Of a stretch of 64,000 nt of DNA, positions 1-8,805 are shown piece after piece; position 1 is the first letter of the stretch; every line of letters starts with the position of its first letter. The stretch comes from Trichobilharzia szidati. Lineage: Eukaryota; Platyhelminthes; Trematoda; Strigeidida; Schistosomatidae. Under the pieces are notes generated by a model, which had not been told where the DNA came from, ran no database searches, and saw only the letters and a program-made list of their open reading frames with translations. Both the position numbers and the translations under genes were made by a program. Location: assembly GCA_944472155.2 (NCBI GenBank), contig OX235273.1:7041204-7105203 (forward strand), in the 5' to 3' direction.

Positions 1-129
1 GTATTAGGAATAATAATATAGAATTTATGAGTCTATAGATTCCACAGCAGGCCAGAATGTAGTAATAGTGGCTACTTTGATCTGTTTCTTTTCCACCCAG
101 AACTCTCCTTGTTTTAAGCGAATTGTAAT

Positions 130-355
130 AATATATTAAATGCATTCAATGGTTGCCATCCAGCGATAAAATTCACACTGGAAATAGAGAACGAGTCTAG
201 TATTCATTTCCTCGATGTGAACTTATCATGTAGGACTGATGGAACTCTGAAGAAATCGATTTATCGAAAGCTGTCATGGAATGGTCAACTGGACAAAATT
301 TCTACAGCTGGGTACCCATTTGTTCGAAAATAGAAACCTGATCCCGTCGCTTGGC
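130..355 (+). pseudogene. Penelope-like element RT fragment
   Basis: One frame reads through the part of a Penelope-like reverse transcriptase just after the catalytic motif: a stretch of the type ENESSIHFLDVNLSCRTDG followed by KKSIYRKLSWNGQ, matching the conserved FLDV...DG...YRKPT block of PLEs. The frame ends at a stop near 332 and a shifted frame continues a little further. No start, catalytic box or GIY-YIG part is present, so this is a short dead fragment at the window edge. The first 130 bases show nothing I recognise. Confidence 0.6.
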
Positions 356-481
356 ACTCGCATTCGGCGCAAACTATTCCAAAGTATTTAATGCCTGACA
401 TAGTTAGTATTTCAATGGTCTTTGCGCTAAAAGCAGCATCTTTTGAACGGACCAGTTCTTATTGATAATCAAGTTTATGTC

Positions 482-835
482 TCAACGTGAAGTTAATTTC
501 GTCTGATATTTAAAAGGATTTAAGATAAGACCATTTAGCTTAGACCACTGACTACTGTCGGAGAAAAAGCTATTAAAAGTTTGAAACATTCAGATTGGGA
601 CGAAACTGGCAACGAGACAGTCGGGTCATCAGCGTATTTAACAAAGTTGATTTCATCCGTAAGAGGTAAGTTATGTACGAAAAAAGGAAAAGGCGAGAGA
701 GAGAACAGCACCTTGAGGGACGCCAGTTTCAATAATCAAGCAAGCCAGAGGAGAATTCGCCTTTATACACGGTGTACTGCATTCTATTGGAGAAATAAGA
801 ATACCACCAGTTAACAGCTGAGAACTGAGTTGATG
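482..835 (-). pseudogene. CR1/Jockey-like LINE reverse transcriptase fragment
   Basis: The minus strand encodes the palm of a non-LTR reverse transcriptase: TGVPQGAVLS followed by NFVKYADDPTVSLPV, i.e. the QGAVLSP and YADD motifs. The sequence is clearly related to the longer copies at 20.0-21.5 kb and 42.2-43.0 kb. It is interrupted by frameshifts and lacks endonuclease and 3' end. It abuts a minus-strand RTE 3' end at 841. Confidence 0.7.
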
Positions 836-840
836 TTATT

Positions 841-1615
841 ATTATTATTATTGTTCCCTTGGGTTCCTAGTGGAACATAGGGCTTCAACTGTACGTCTCC
901 ACTTGCTTCTGTCTTCTGCTATGCTTTTCACTTGCATCCATGTTAGTCCATACTGTTTCAGCTTCTCTTCACACGATCTCTCCTCCATGTCACCTTTGGA
1001 TGTCCCACTACTCGCCGCTTCCCTTTCGGGTTCCACTCGAGCATTGGCCTGACGCGCGATGTCACCCAGAGGCCTCCTCTTTCAATCCATCTCCACTTTC
1101 TCCTGCATATTTGTTGAGCGATTGGTTCTTGTTTTGTTTGCCCCCATAGTTTCTTGTTTGTGATTCTTTCCAGCCATCTGATCTTCAGTATAGAACCAGC
1201 GAAGACAGTTGTTGATAAAGGTCTGCAACAGGCTGTTGGAAATATTCTTTGTGACCCGCCAGGTTTCTGATCCGTATAGAAGAAGTGACTGACTTGACGT
1301 TTGTATTGAAAATCCGAATTTTGTTGTTGATGCTGAGGAGTGACGAAGATTTCCAGATTGGTTCCAGGTTGATGAATGTGTTTCTCGCTTTCCCGATTCT
1401 CGATTTGACATCCTCGTCCGTTCCTCCTGTAGTTGAGACAATGCTCCCTAGATAAGTCAATGAATTAACCTCTTTCAAATCCCTCCAGTTGATGGTGATT
1501 GGCGCTGGATGTTGCTGCTGCTGTTGTTGTTGGTTAGTTATTTTGATAACCTTCGTCTTGTCTATGTTCACCTGGAGTCCTGTCTTTGCTGCTTCTTCGA
1601 ACAGTTTGTTGGTAC
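841..1615 (-). mobile_element. RTE-A LINE, 5'-truncated 3' end
   Basis: Reverse-oriented 3' part of an RTE-type LINE. It runs from the region after the RT palm (VNIDKTKVIKITNQ, a poly-Gln run, LGSIVSTTGGTDED, LLYGSETW) to the C-terminal KQYGLTWMQVKSIAEDRSKW and CSTRNPREQ, then a short (TTA)n-like tail at 841-855. The coding sequence is split among three frames (848-1036, 1082-1441, 1185-1571), so it is inactive. Closest in the window to the copies ending at 28.70 and 48.20 kb. RTE elements typically end in short simple repeats rather than poly(A), as here. Confidence 0.8.
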
Positions 1616-1663
1616 GTAGTCGTAAGCAGATGTGTAGTCAAAGAAGGTGTTATATGATTATGT

Positions 1664-2665
1664 ATTATTATTCCTTTGGGTTCCGAGTGGAACATCATAG
1701 GGCTTCAACAACACATCTCTACTTTGTTTTGTTTTCTCCTGTCCACTTCAGCTGGGTAAACGATTGCCCATAATCTCTGATCTCCTCCATGTCATTGACG
1801 ACCCACTCGTCGCTTCCCATTTGGATTCCACTCGAGAGATGTCCTGCATTGAGCGGATGTCATTCGATGGCCTCCTCAACTTATACCTGACCAACACATC
1901 TCCATTTTCTCCTGCATATTTGTTGAGCAATCGGCTCTCGCTTGGTTTGTTCCACTACAGAGTTTCTTGTTGCTAATTCTTTCTGGCCTGCCGGCGGGCT
2001 GGCCAATTGATCCTCACTATGGCGTCATCAAATGCAGCTGTTGATAAAAGTCTGTAACTTGTTGGAAATCCTTTTCATGATACGCAGTGCAAGTTTCTGA
2101 CCCGTATAGAAGAACTGACTAACTGACTTCACATTTGTGTTGAACAGAATCCGAATCGTGTTCTTTATGCTTAGGTGGAGTGCAGAAGATTTCCAAACTG
2201 GTTCAGGTTGCCTTTCCGATTCTGGCTGGTTCTGACATCTTCATCCGTTCCGCTGGCTGTGGTTAAAACCGTGCTTCTTAGATAAGTGAAGGAAGTAATC
2301 TCTGTCAAATTTCTCCCATTGATGGTGATTGGTGCTGGTTATTGTTGCTGTCGCTGTTGGCTGGTTGGTTATGTTCATCACCTCCATCTTCTCCATGTCC
2401 ACCTGGCATCCTGTCTTCTCTGCTTGCATTTTCTGCCAGTTTGTTGGTTTTCGCCTTTCTGCAAGTCTTCGAGTCTGTGTGACATTCAACAGCATAAATT
2501 ATCCACGCGTGAAATCCAGATCTTCTAGAGTCTTCTTATCGGTCGTCCTGCTTATTCCTAACTCCTCGCCCCCAACAGTCTGACGCATAATCCAGTCCAC
2601 CACAATTAAGAATATCATCCGTGATCGTAACTGGCAGACAAACCGCCTTGTCTTACTCCTGTATT
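1664..2665 (-). mobile_element. RTE-A LINE fragment, diverged subfamily
   Basis: A second reverse-oriented RTE 3' end starting at the tail at 1664. It carries the same C-terminal landmarks (NKYAGENGDVLVRYKLRRP, TWRRS), a degenerate linker, and at its 5' limit the RT segment MIFLIVVDWIMRQTV read on the minus strand near 2560-2620. It is more diverged than the neighbouring copy at 841-1615 and broken by several frameshifts. Only 50 bases separate the two copies, so they are probably successive insertions. Confidence 0.7.
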
Positions 2666-2793
2666 CACTTCGAGTCAAAGAAAGTACACTGAATATATTT
2701 TCGACTCCTTTATCTAATCAGGAAACAATATTATGATGTGAGACAGCAGTAGCAGCATAACTTCTGTGTGTTTATAAGCAAATTTTCCTCTTG

Positions 2794-2807
2794 ATAATAA
2801 GCGATGT
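2794..2807. repeat. 5' target-site duplication (14 bp)
   Basis: ATAATAAGCGATGT, repeated exactly at 4169-4182 on the other side of the RTE-A fragment. The left boundary may be a few bases shorter because the element tail is itself AT-rich. Confidence 0.8.
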
Positions 2808-4168
2808 CAATGCAAGAACTGGCGCGGAATTATGCTCCTGTCCATCCCAAGCAAAATACTAAGCCGCATCATCCTGGAGAGAATCAAACAAGCCGCCCAG
2901 GATGAAAAACTTCGACCGGAACAGGCTGGATTCAGGAGAAACAAGTCATGCATTGATCAGATCGCCACATTACGGATCATCATTGAACAAAGCTTGGAAT
3001 GGCGGTCACCTCTCTATCTCAACTTCATCGACTTTGAAAAGGCCTTCGATAGCGTCGATCGAGAGGTGATTTGGAAACTACTACTATGCTACTACGGGAT
3101 GCCACCAACCTCATCCAACAGTTGTACAACAATGCTGTATGTGAAGTTATCCACAACGGGAAACTTACGGAATCCTTCGAAGTGAAGACAGGAGTAAGAC
3201 AAGCGGGCTGCCTACCATCGCCAATGATTTTCCCGATTGCAGTAGATTGGATAATGCGACAAACAGTGGGCAATGAGGAAACAGGCATAAAATGGACTTA
3301 CACAAAAAACTTGGAGAATCTGGATTTCATCGATGATATATGTCTGATTTCCCACAAACTGGAAGATATGCAAGCGAAAAGCAACAAGTTGGCGATAGAA
3401 GAAGCATCAAAGATGTGAAGGACTTCAGGTGAACATAGATAAAACAAAGGTGATGAAGATTCCTGGGCAACACCACCAACAGCAACAACAGACAACAATC
3501 AGCATAAATGGGAGGAACCTGAAAGAAACAACCTCCTTTACCTACCTGGGAAGCATCGTTTCAACTACAGGTGAACGGAACTGACGAGGATATCAAAGCA
3601 AGGATCGGAAAAGCAAGACAAGCTTTCACTACTCTCAAGTCTGTGTGGAGGTCAACAACACTCAGCATCAAAAATAAGATCCGGATTTTCAACTCCAATG
3701 GGAAGTCAGTGCTACTATACGGATCAGAGACTTGGCCAGTGTGTCATGAAGAGCATCTCAAACAAACTACAGACCTTCATTAACAGTTGTCTTCGCTCAA
3801 TACCCAAGATCAGATGGCCAGAAAAGATCAGCAACAGGGATCTTTGGGAGCGAACCAACCAGGAACCGATTGTGAAACAAATAAGCAGGAAGAAATGGAG
3901 ATGGATTGGCTGGCCATACTCTGAGGAAACAATGCATCAAGTGACATCACTAGACAAGCCATTGCTCGAGTGGAACCCGGCCGAAAGGGAAGTGGCGAGT
4001 TGGTCGTCAGTGCTAGGGTGACTTGGAGGAGGTCATGTGAAGAGGAGATGAAAACGTGTGAGCAGACTTGGAGCCAGGTAAAGACTCTAGCAGAGAACCG
4101 AATGCAATGGAGATGTACGGCTGAAGCCCTATGTTCCTCTAGGAATTGAAGGAAATAATAATCATAAT
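2808..4168 (+). mobile_element. RTE-A LINE, 5'-truncated insertion with TSD
   Basis: A plus-strand RTE 3' portion that begins inside the RT (NWRGIMLLSIPSKILSRIIL), passes the conserved FEKAFDSVDREVIWKLL, TGVRQAG.LPSPMIF and LDFIDDICLISHKLED (the FxDD catalytic motif, here intact as FIDD), the linker with a poly-Gln run, the C-terminal WRWIGW and the terminal CSSRN, then the tail. Frameshifts occur near 3110, 3190, 3415 and 3580, so no protein is made. It is flanked by a perfect 14-bp direct repeat and lies in the intron just upstream of the host exon at 4251. Confidence 0.85.
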
Positions 4169-4182
4169 ATAATAAGCGATGT
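4169..4182. repeat. 3' target-site duplication (14 bp)
   Basis: Exact copy of 2794-2807. Immediately followed by a GT microsatellite (about 4181-4204) and the pyrimidine tract of the downstream 3' splice site. Confidence 0.8.
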
Positions 4183-4250
4183 GCGTGCGTGTGTGTGTGT
4201 GTGTTTACTCCCCCCCCATCCCGCTCACCTCTTTTCGTTTCCTTCCATAG

Positions 4251-4469
4251 GTCAATCAAGTGGCAATAAGAAGTTTAAAACCGTGAAGCATACACCGATG
4301 CTTTTAGATATCGCTGGTAATGATGATGACGCAGATAGAGATCCACTTCCTGATGTTGATGGAGTTGAACTACGTCCACAGAATGATGATGATTCAGATG
4401 ATGTGGATGAGGATGATGACGACGCGGATGGCGATGGAAATGAATTGAAAGATGTCACTTCTATACGTA
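4251..4469 (+). CDS. Host gene, penultimate coding exon (acidic region)
   Basis: A 219-bp (73-codon) exon with a long pyrimidine tract ending CTTCCATAG at 4250 and a consensus donor GTAAGT from 4470. The open frame enters in phase 1 and leaves in phase 1. It encodes a basic start (SSGNKKFKTVKHTPMLLDI) followed by a strongly acidic, low-complexity part (NDDDSDDVDEDDDDADGDG), then NELKDVTSIR. Codon use and sharp splice signals differ from the surrounding retroelement debris. Joining to the acceptor at 8743 restores a codon and continues in frame to a stop, so these are the last two coding exons. I do not recognise the protein; acidic C-terminal tails occur in many nuclear and chromatin proteins, so no function is assigned. 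Earlier exons lie upstream of the window or were not recognised. Confidence 0.75.
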
Positions 4470-4525
4470 GTAAGTAACAATTGAATATATAAATGTAATT
4501 GTATGCTTAATTCATTAAGTAGTTA

Positions 4526-4772
4526 TTAGATAGTTGGAGGCAATCGGCAGGAAGCCTTGGACCTAGGTTTCGTGCTAGTTGGCACTCACCAGTCAGCAAG
4601 GCGTATCTGCAACCTCCAACTATCGAATGTCATCAAATCAATGTGCGCCATGATGGCGAGCTACCTAGAATGAATGGTGGCCACATTGCAAACCTGACTG
4701 ACTGATAGAATTCAGTCTGCACCAAAGAAAGGACTAGACACGTCACACTAATTACTAGTGTCCAATCAAACT
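4526..4772 (+). mobile_element. SINE-like element with 12-bp TSD
   Basis: A 247-bp non-coding insertion bounded by the direct repeat ATTAAGTAGTTA at 4514-4525 and 4773-4784. Its 3' half (TCATCAAATCAATGTGCGCC through AGAATTCAGTCTGCACC and AAAGAAAGGACTAGACAC) recurs at 8405-8545. The 5' part includes TTGGACCTAGGTTTCGTGCT, which recurs at about 8146. No open frame. The two copies make it a mobile short element. The copy at 8.1-8.5 kb contains an additional inverted stretch absent here. Confidence 0.65.
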
Positions 4773-4879
4773 ATTAAGTAGTTACCTTGTGTTTTTTATT
4801 TGTGACTGTACACATAATACTCACACATACAATTAACTGTCCATGAGATTCATATATGTGTAAGACTTAGACACTGCTG

Positions 4880-5150
4880 CGGTAGTATGCAATTCCATAT
4901 TGATTTGTTTATTAGATATATCACACACACACAGTGAAGAAACAGTATTATTGTTAACTGGATGACACAGTTTCGAACACAATTTATTTATTGTTCATAA
5001 TCATATTAATTATAATCACACAACTTCGAATAGAATTTTCTAGATGTCCGGGTGGACTAGTGTTGAATAATTCCGATTGCACGTATTCTCCTCAGTCAAT
5101 TCGATAAGCATAAAGCTTCTGTTATCAATTCTGTTCCTTCCACCCTGTTA
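4880..5150 (-). pseudogene. PLE C-terminal remnant
   Basis: A degenerate minus-strand PLE tail, recognised by TTAACTGGATGACA, AGTTTCGAACACAA and a following stretch shared with the better preserved tails at 9115-9478 and 11100-11460. No usable frame. It lies back to back with the plus-strand PLE at 5340-5729, an arrangement also seen at 16.4-17.8 kb. Confidence 0.5.
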
Positions 5151-5339
5151 TATTGGATTTTAGAACTATCATCTTATCCTATCCTATTTTATGGTTGTGT
5201 GTGTGTAATTGTATGTAGTGCTGTCTATGGCTGAACTATTCTCCAGATTTCCTATCATCTTATGAGGGTCAACTAATCTAGATTTTGATGTACTCGACGC
5301 TAATGGTTCTACTACTTTGACAAATTTGCACAGAATAAT

Positions 5340-5729
5340 GACAACGCCAAAAATAGTGAATTTAAAACATCAGTTGTGCTTCTATACAAAGAAGGAACCT
5401 CGGAAACCTTACGCAGAACTCTTAGCAAGGCAGGAAAAAAGTGGCATTCAAACCCACAAACTCAATTAGAAACAAGCTTTGTCGGTTAAAGGATCCTGAC
5501 TGTGGAGCCAGTTAAAAAAAACAATCTAGTTTATCTAATACCGTGGTGCAAAGACTGTCAGGTCAGATACATAGGTCATAGTAGTAGAACAGGTGCAATC
5601 TTACTAGCTGAGCATAACAACCTAGCAAAATCTAGATTAGTTGACCCTAATAAGATAATAAGAAATCTGGAGTATAGTTCAGCTAAACGACTCACTACAT
5701 GCAATGACATTGATGAGCGCAATGACTGA
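5340..5729 (+). pseudogene. PLE GIY-YIG endonuclease fragment
   Basis: The frame from about 5502 encodes NNLVYLIPWCKDCQVRYIGH followed by SSRTGAILLAEHNNLAKSR and VDPNKIIRNLEYSSA, a GIY-YIG nuclease of the Penelope type (Y-x-I-P-x-C-x-x-C...YIG). The upstream linker with KEGTSETLRR is in another frame. Compare the intact version at 61190-61705, whose linker and domain align throughout. Stops at 5487 and a frameshift after 5700 show it is dead. Confidence 0.75.
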
Positions 5730-5849
5730 AGACAACTGGTGATATGAATCGAAATCGTTCTCTCCTATAATCATTAGACCTCTGTTGTTCTTCCACGTTA
5801 CTATTCTTTTCCGCGTCATGTTCGTGCGCAGTATCGTCCTTTCGAATAT

Positions 5850-6428
5850 CTTCTTACCTATGTAAAAATTATATTTGGAAAAATCTCAGGGAAATAGAAA
5901 TAAGTAATTCCAACGTTTCATGCGTTCGGGAAAAACTGGTCGGAACTTTAGGAGAATTAATGGAAATTAAAATAACCGAGGTCCATACACAAAAAGGAAA
6001 TCTCTTGTTTTTTAAAAACTTTGTCCCCAATCATATTATAACAACAGAAGACAAGGGTCAGGCAACAGATCGTTTATTAAGGAAAATCAACACATATTTA
6101 TAGATTTTAATGTACATTATTGTAGATTATTGTTAGTAGAAACTGCAGTCTTTTGATTGTTTGTTTCTCACAGAAAGTTAACCTTGCATCTCTTTGTGTC
6201 TGTGTCAGATCATCCATATGCTAACTGTGTCCGCCTACGCAAAGCCTTTGTTCTCATTTTCTCACCACCAATATTGAGGACATAAACATTGACGTCAATT
6301 ACTGTCTACCAACTTTGGCTAGCAGCCAGCTCTCACCATAATATGACTCATGAATCTAGCATCAAAATATAATTAACAAACAAAATTGCATGAACTGTGA
6401 TCAAAATTTGACCACAGACTTACAAATA
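5850..6428 (+). repeat. PLE-linked non-coding repeat interrupted by module M
   Basis: 5862-6030 (AATTCCAACGTTTCATGCGT, then ACTGGTCGGAACTTTAGGAG) is the same sequence that follows the SINE2 dimers at 24.31, 43.99, 58.23 and 63.38 kb. There it continues directly into TGATCAAAATTTGACC. Here about 315 bp of a separate module (module M, 6032-6346) is interposed. Module M recurs at about 18340-18700 (+), 29641-29966 (-) and 49151-49468 (-). No coding frame; it may be PLE untranslated or terminal repeat sequence. Confidence 0.55.
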
Positions 6429-6575
6429 TTAGTCTATTTTTAATTGAATTTTAGATTTTCCCGTCGATTGATTGGACCGAATTGCTCGGTCTCAGGTTGA
6501 CATGTCAGCTTCTTGTGCAGATGCTTCGACGATGTCTGGGCATTTAATTAGAATTTAATTGGTGGATGGTGACTA

Positions 6576-6638
6576 GCAGTGGAGTAATCCAGAATGCGCA
6601 TTTCGTCCTATTTGGTACTCGTCCACTGGATGTACCTG
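6576..6638 (-). ncRNA. Hammerhead-like motif (Smα type), minus arm
   Basis: Reading the minus strand: helix I strand CATCCAG, core TGGACGA where CTGACGA is expected, helix II, GAAA, then the palindromic minimal helix III ATGCGCAT and the helix I return strand CTGGATT. Two core bases are changed (CT to TG), so self-cleavage is unlikely. Smα hammerheads are established in Schistosoma. Confidence 0.6.
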
Positions 6639-6811
6639 CATTTCCCAGTCAGTGGAAAATCTAAAATTCAATTAAATAATTAATATGACCCGTTGCACAA
6701 GAGGTGGCTCTCGTGGCCCAAGTGGTCGAGTGGATAACGCTTTGAAGTGTGAAACTAATAGGCACTGGGTTCGAGCCTTGCTGGTGAGAACATCATCACT
6801 CACTGGGAAAT

Positions 6812-6882
6812 GCAGGTACATCCAGTGGACGAGTCCCAAATAGGACGAAATGCGCATCGTGGTTGGATTCCACTGCTAGTCA
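6812..6882 (+). ncRNA. Hammerhead-like motif (Smα type), plus arm
   Basis: CATCCAG, then TGGACGAGTCCCAAATAGGA, then CGAAATGCGCAT. Helix II (GTCC/GGAC) and GAAA are intact, but the CT-to-TG core change is the same one seen in the partner arm. The return strand GGTTGGATTCC is partly altered. Probably inactive. Confidence 0.6.
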
Positions 6883-6913
6883 CCATCTACCAATTAAATT
6901 TTAGTCTATTTTT

Positions 6914-7165
6914 GTTAAACACTGTAAATAGTGTGTACTTTTTCATCAGACTCTAGTGATTACGTTCGACTAAAGTTCATGTTCGCAGATAGCTGAATGC
7001 GAAAAATATATATGCGTATACTGTAAACAATGGTGTGTGTGTGTATAAGTAAACAATTGTAAATAATTTGTTAGCCTCTCCATTATAAGAAGATATAGAC
7101 AATCGAGAATTTAGATCAAGTATGATTGATTAGTGATACATACTTAATTTTTATTTATTAATAAG
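6914..7165 (+). repeat. PLE-linked non-coding repeat, continued
   Basis: Continuation of the sequence broken by the SINE dimer: GTTAAACACTGTAAATAGTG, a GT-rich stretch, AAGAAGATATAGACAATCGA and TGATACATACTTAATTTTTA. It matches 24570-24740 and the equivalent parts of the other three units. Non-coding. Confidence 0.6.
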
Positions 7166-7169
7166 GACT

Positions 7170-7720
7170 TGCCATGTATCAACTAACACACATGCATTAC
7201 GCCTTCACGTCTATTCAAACTTTTCGGATTCACCCACATATATGTATGGCTTGTGCAGTCAGTCTTTCTTTATACGAACCAAAACCTTTTTGTAGTAGAA
7301 CTTTAGTCCTATCAAGGTCGATTTTGTGTTCCGTTTCTATTGAATGCAGTGCAATCGCTGATCTGTTTTCTAGCTTCTTTAAGTCTGCAGAGGTATTTGG
7401 AACCACCTTTAGACATTGTTTTGTTTGTGCTCTTTCACCCTTATAGATTTACCTGTCTGGAAGTTTCTCCTACATTTACAGCAGGGTCACAATCCCAACA
7501 ATTGATCCGCTACACACAATTCTGTTGGTTGTCTTCTTCTACTTTGTTATCCTTAACTTTCACTAGTGACGAGGATAAGGTGTTGGGTGCACGGAAACAC
7601 ACTCTGATTATATTATGATTGTTAAGGATTCGCTTTATATCATCCGATTTTTTTTCTACCTGAAGTTTGACAACTCGGACTGCTGCACTTCTGTGTTGGA
7701 ACCAGTCAGTCAAACTACTA
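7170..7720 (-). pseudogene. PLE GIY-YIG fragment
   Basis: Minus strand: DDIKRILNNHNIIRVCFRAP, NTLSSSLVKVKDNK (the linker conserved before the PLE nuclease), then after a frameshift CWDCD...VGETSRQ, KEHKQNN and NRSAIALHSIETEHKIDLDR, typical of the GIY-YIG domain and its downstream part. At least three frame breaks. A different PLE lineage from the 5340-5729 copy. Confidence 0.65.
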
Positions 7721-7892
7721 CTGCTACTATTACATATGTCTGTTGTTATAAATGGGAGAAATCACAGCTAAACGCGATGATATCACCCTCTTATTAAACA
7801 GTTCTTATGAATATGATTAAGGGCATTTTTCTTTAGTAGGCTAATTGATTCTGTTTGATATTATTGGGTGTTTTTTTAAATCTTTTTGTGTT

Positions 7893-8113
7893 CTCAGTGT
7901 AACATAGGACTTCAAGCTTGAGTCTTGAAGTTTCAGTAGCAGTGGCTTTATTTCTACGGGGCGGGATTGCTAGTGTCACGTCCACCCTTCCCTGTTTGCC
8001 AGGCTTATTAACCAGCTAGGCGAGGTTTGGGAGGGCCTTCGTCGGCCAGGAGTCAAACCCCGGACCACCTCAGGGGCTGGCGAGCGTTCTCCCTCTTCGC
8101 CACCGAAGCAGAT
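7893..8113 (-). mobile_element. RTE-SINE (tRNA-like head, RTE tail)
   Basis: On the minus strand the element starts with a tRNA-like head (GCTCGCCAGCC...GGGGTTTGACTCC, a degenerate B box), continues through a body (GGCAAACAGGGAAGGGTGG, GCTTGAAGTCCTATGTTACA) and ends with the RTE-A 3' terminal sequence. Diverged copy of the elements at 14095-14335 and 19570-19805. Non-coding. Confidence 0.6.
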
Positions 8114-8119
8114 ATTATC

Positions 8120-8545
8120 AGATGGTTGATGGCAATCAGAAGTCGTAGACCTAGGTTTAGTGCTTGTTGGCACCCACTCACCAGTCAGCAAAACCGGCGC
8201 ATCTGCAACCGCCTTGAAGGAATTGATGTCCCCTCTGAGATTGGAACTCGTGGACCTCAGTGTCTCAGGGGTTCGAATTTCAGAAGGGACATATGAATTC
8301 CTTCAAGGTGGTTGCAGATACACCTTGCTGATGACTGCCAACTAGCACGAAATTTAGGTCAGTCAAGGCTTCCTGTGGTGCCGATCGCCTCCAACCATCT
8401 AATATCATCAAATCAATATGCACCTTGATGGCAAGCCACCTGGAACGCTGTGGCTACATTACAAACTTTAGTGATAGAATTCAGTCTGCACCAAAGAAAG
8501 GACTAGACACATCACAGAAATTACTAGTGGCCAATCAAAGTGATG
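8120..8545. mobile_element. SINE with inverted internal copy
   Basis: Same family as 4526-4772. The left part (GTAGACCTAGGTTTAGTGCT, AACCGCCTTGAAGGAATTGA) reappears inverted at about 8295-8400 (TTCCTTCAAGGTGGTTGCAG, GCACGAAATTTAGG), giving a foldback of roughly 130-bp arms around CAGGGGTTCGAATTTC, a B-box-like sequence. The shared 3' part occupies 8400-8545. Non-coding. Confidence 0.55.
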
Positions 8546-8743
8546 TTTGTATGCCGATAAAGGTCTCTTTATATATACTACTGACAAATCTTATCAGTAG
8601 TAGCATACACCATAGTATGATCTAATTAATGTGCAATTCTCACAAGGCCTATGGCATACACTTCATATTCTTAGTATAATTTCAAAAAGTATGTGTCACT
8701 CAGTTGAAGTAACCACTGTGTTTATCTTCTCTTTGTTTTTCAG

Positions 8744-8805
8744 ATAAATTTAAACAGTCATGTTCCGTTGAACCGGTAGCTCCGAAAAACAACTCTGACA
8801 GTTGA
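8744..8805 (+). CDS. Host gene, terminal coding exon
   Basis: Preceded by a strong pyrimidine tract and CAG at 8741-8743. Joined to the phase-1 end of 4251-4469, the split codon A+AT gives Asn and the frame continues KFKQSCSVEPVAPKNNSDS to TGA at 8803-8805. The frame agreement, the strong acceptor and the prompt stop make this a good terminal exon. It adds a short, basic then polar tail to the acidic region. Protein identity unknown. Confidence 0.7.

Larger units (their letters stand above)
6442..6900. mobile_element. Inverted Smα-type hammerhead SINE dimer with 13-bp TSD
   Basis: A composite of a short tail (6442-6545), a minus-strand SINE (about 6546-6665) and a plus-strand SINE (about 6690-6900), placed head to head. 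The plus copy has tRNA-like promoter boxes (TGGCCCAAGTGGTCGAGTGG as A-box-like, GGGTTCGAGCC as B box), then a hammerhead-like segment and the shared end GCTAGTCACCATCTACCAAT. The whole composite is bounded by TTAGTCTATTTTT at 6429-6441 and 6901-6913. The homologous uninterrupted sequence exists at about 24.55 kb and in the other units. A second composite with the same tail lies at 35975-36545 in the opposite orientation. Confidence 0.75.
4470..8743 (+). other. Repeat-filled last intron of the host gene
   Basis: A 4274-bp intron with GTAAGT donor and TTTGTTTTTCAG acceptor. Almost all of it is transposon derived: a SINE with TSD (4526-4772), PLE remnants (4880-5150, 5340-5729, 7170-7720), shared PLE-linked non-coding sequence (5850-6428, 6914-7165), an inverted hammerhead-SINE dimer (6442-6900), an RTE-SINE (7893-8113) and a paired SINE (8120-8545). 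The stretches 5150-5340, 7720-7890 and 8546-8743 contain nothing I recognise. Confidence 0.7.

Noticed and set aside
4252..4458. Ser-rich minus-strand ORF opposite the acidic exon
   Set aside because: It is the complement of GAT/GAC repeats; the plus frame has splice sites and an in-frame partner exon.
6700..6790. Possible tRNA gene (A- and B-box-like sequences)
   Set aside because: No cloverleaf or 3' acceptor pairing; the boxes belong to a repeated hammerhead SINE. The same applies near 8270, 19620, 23960 and 43640.
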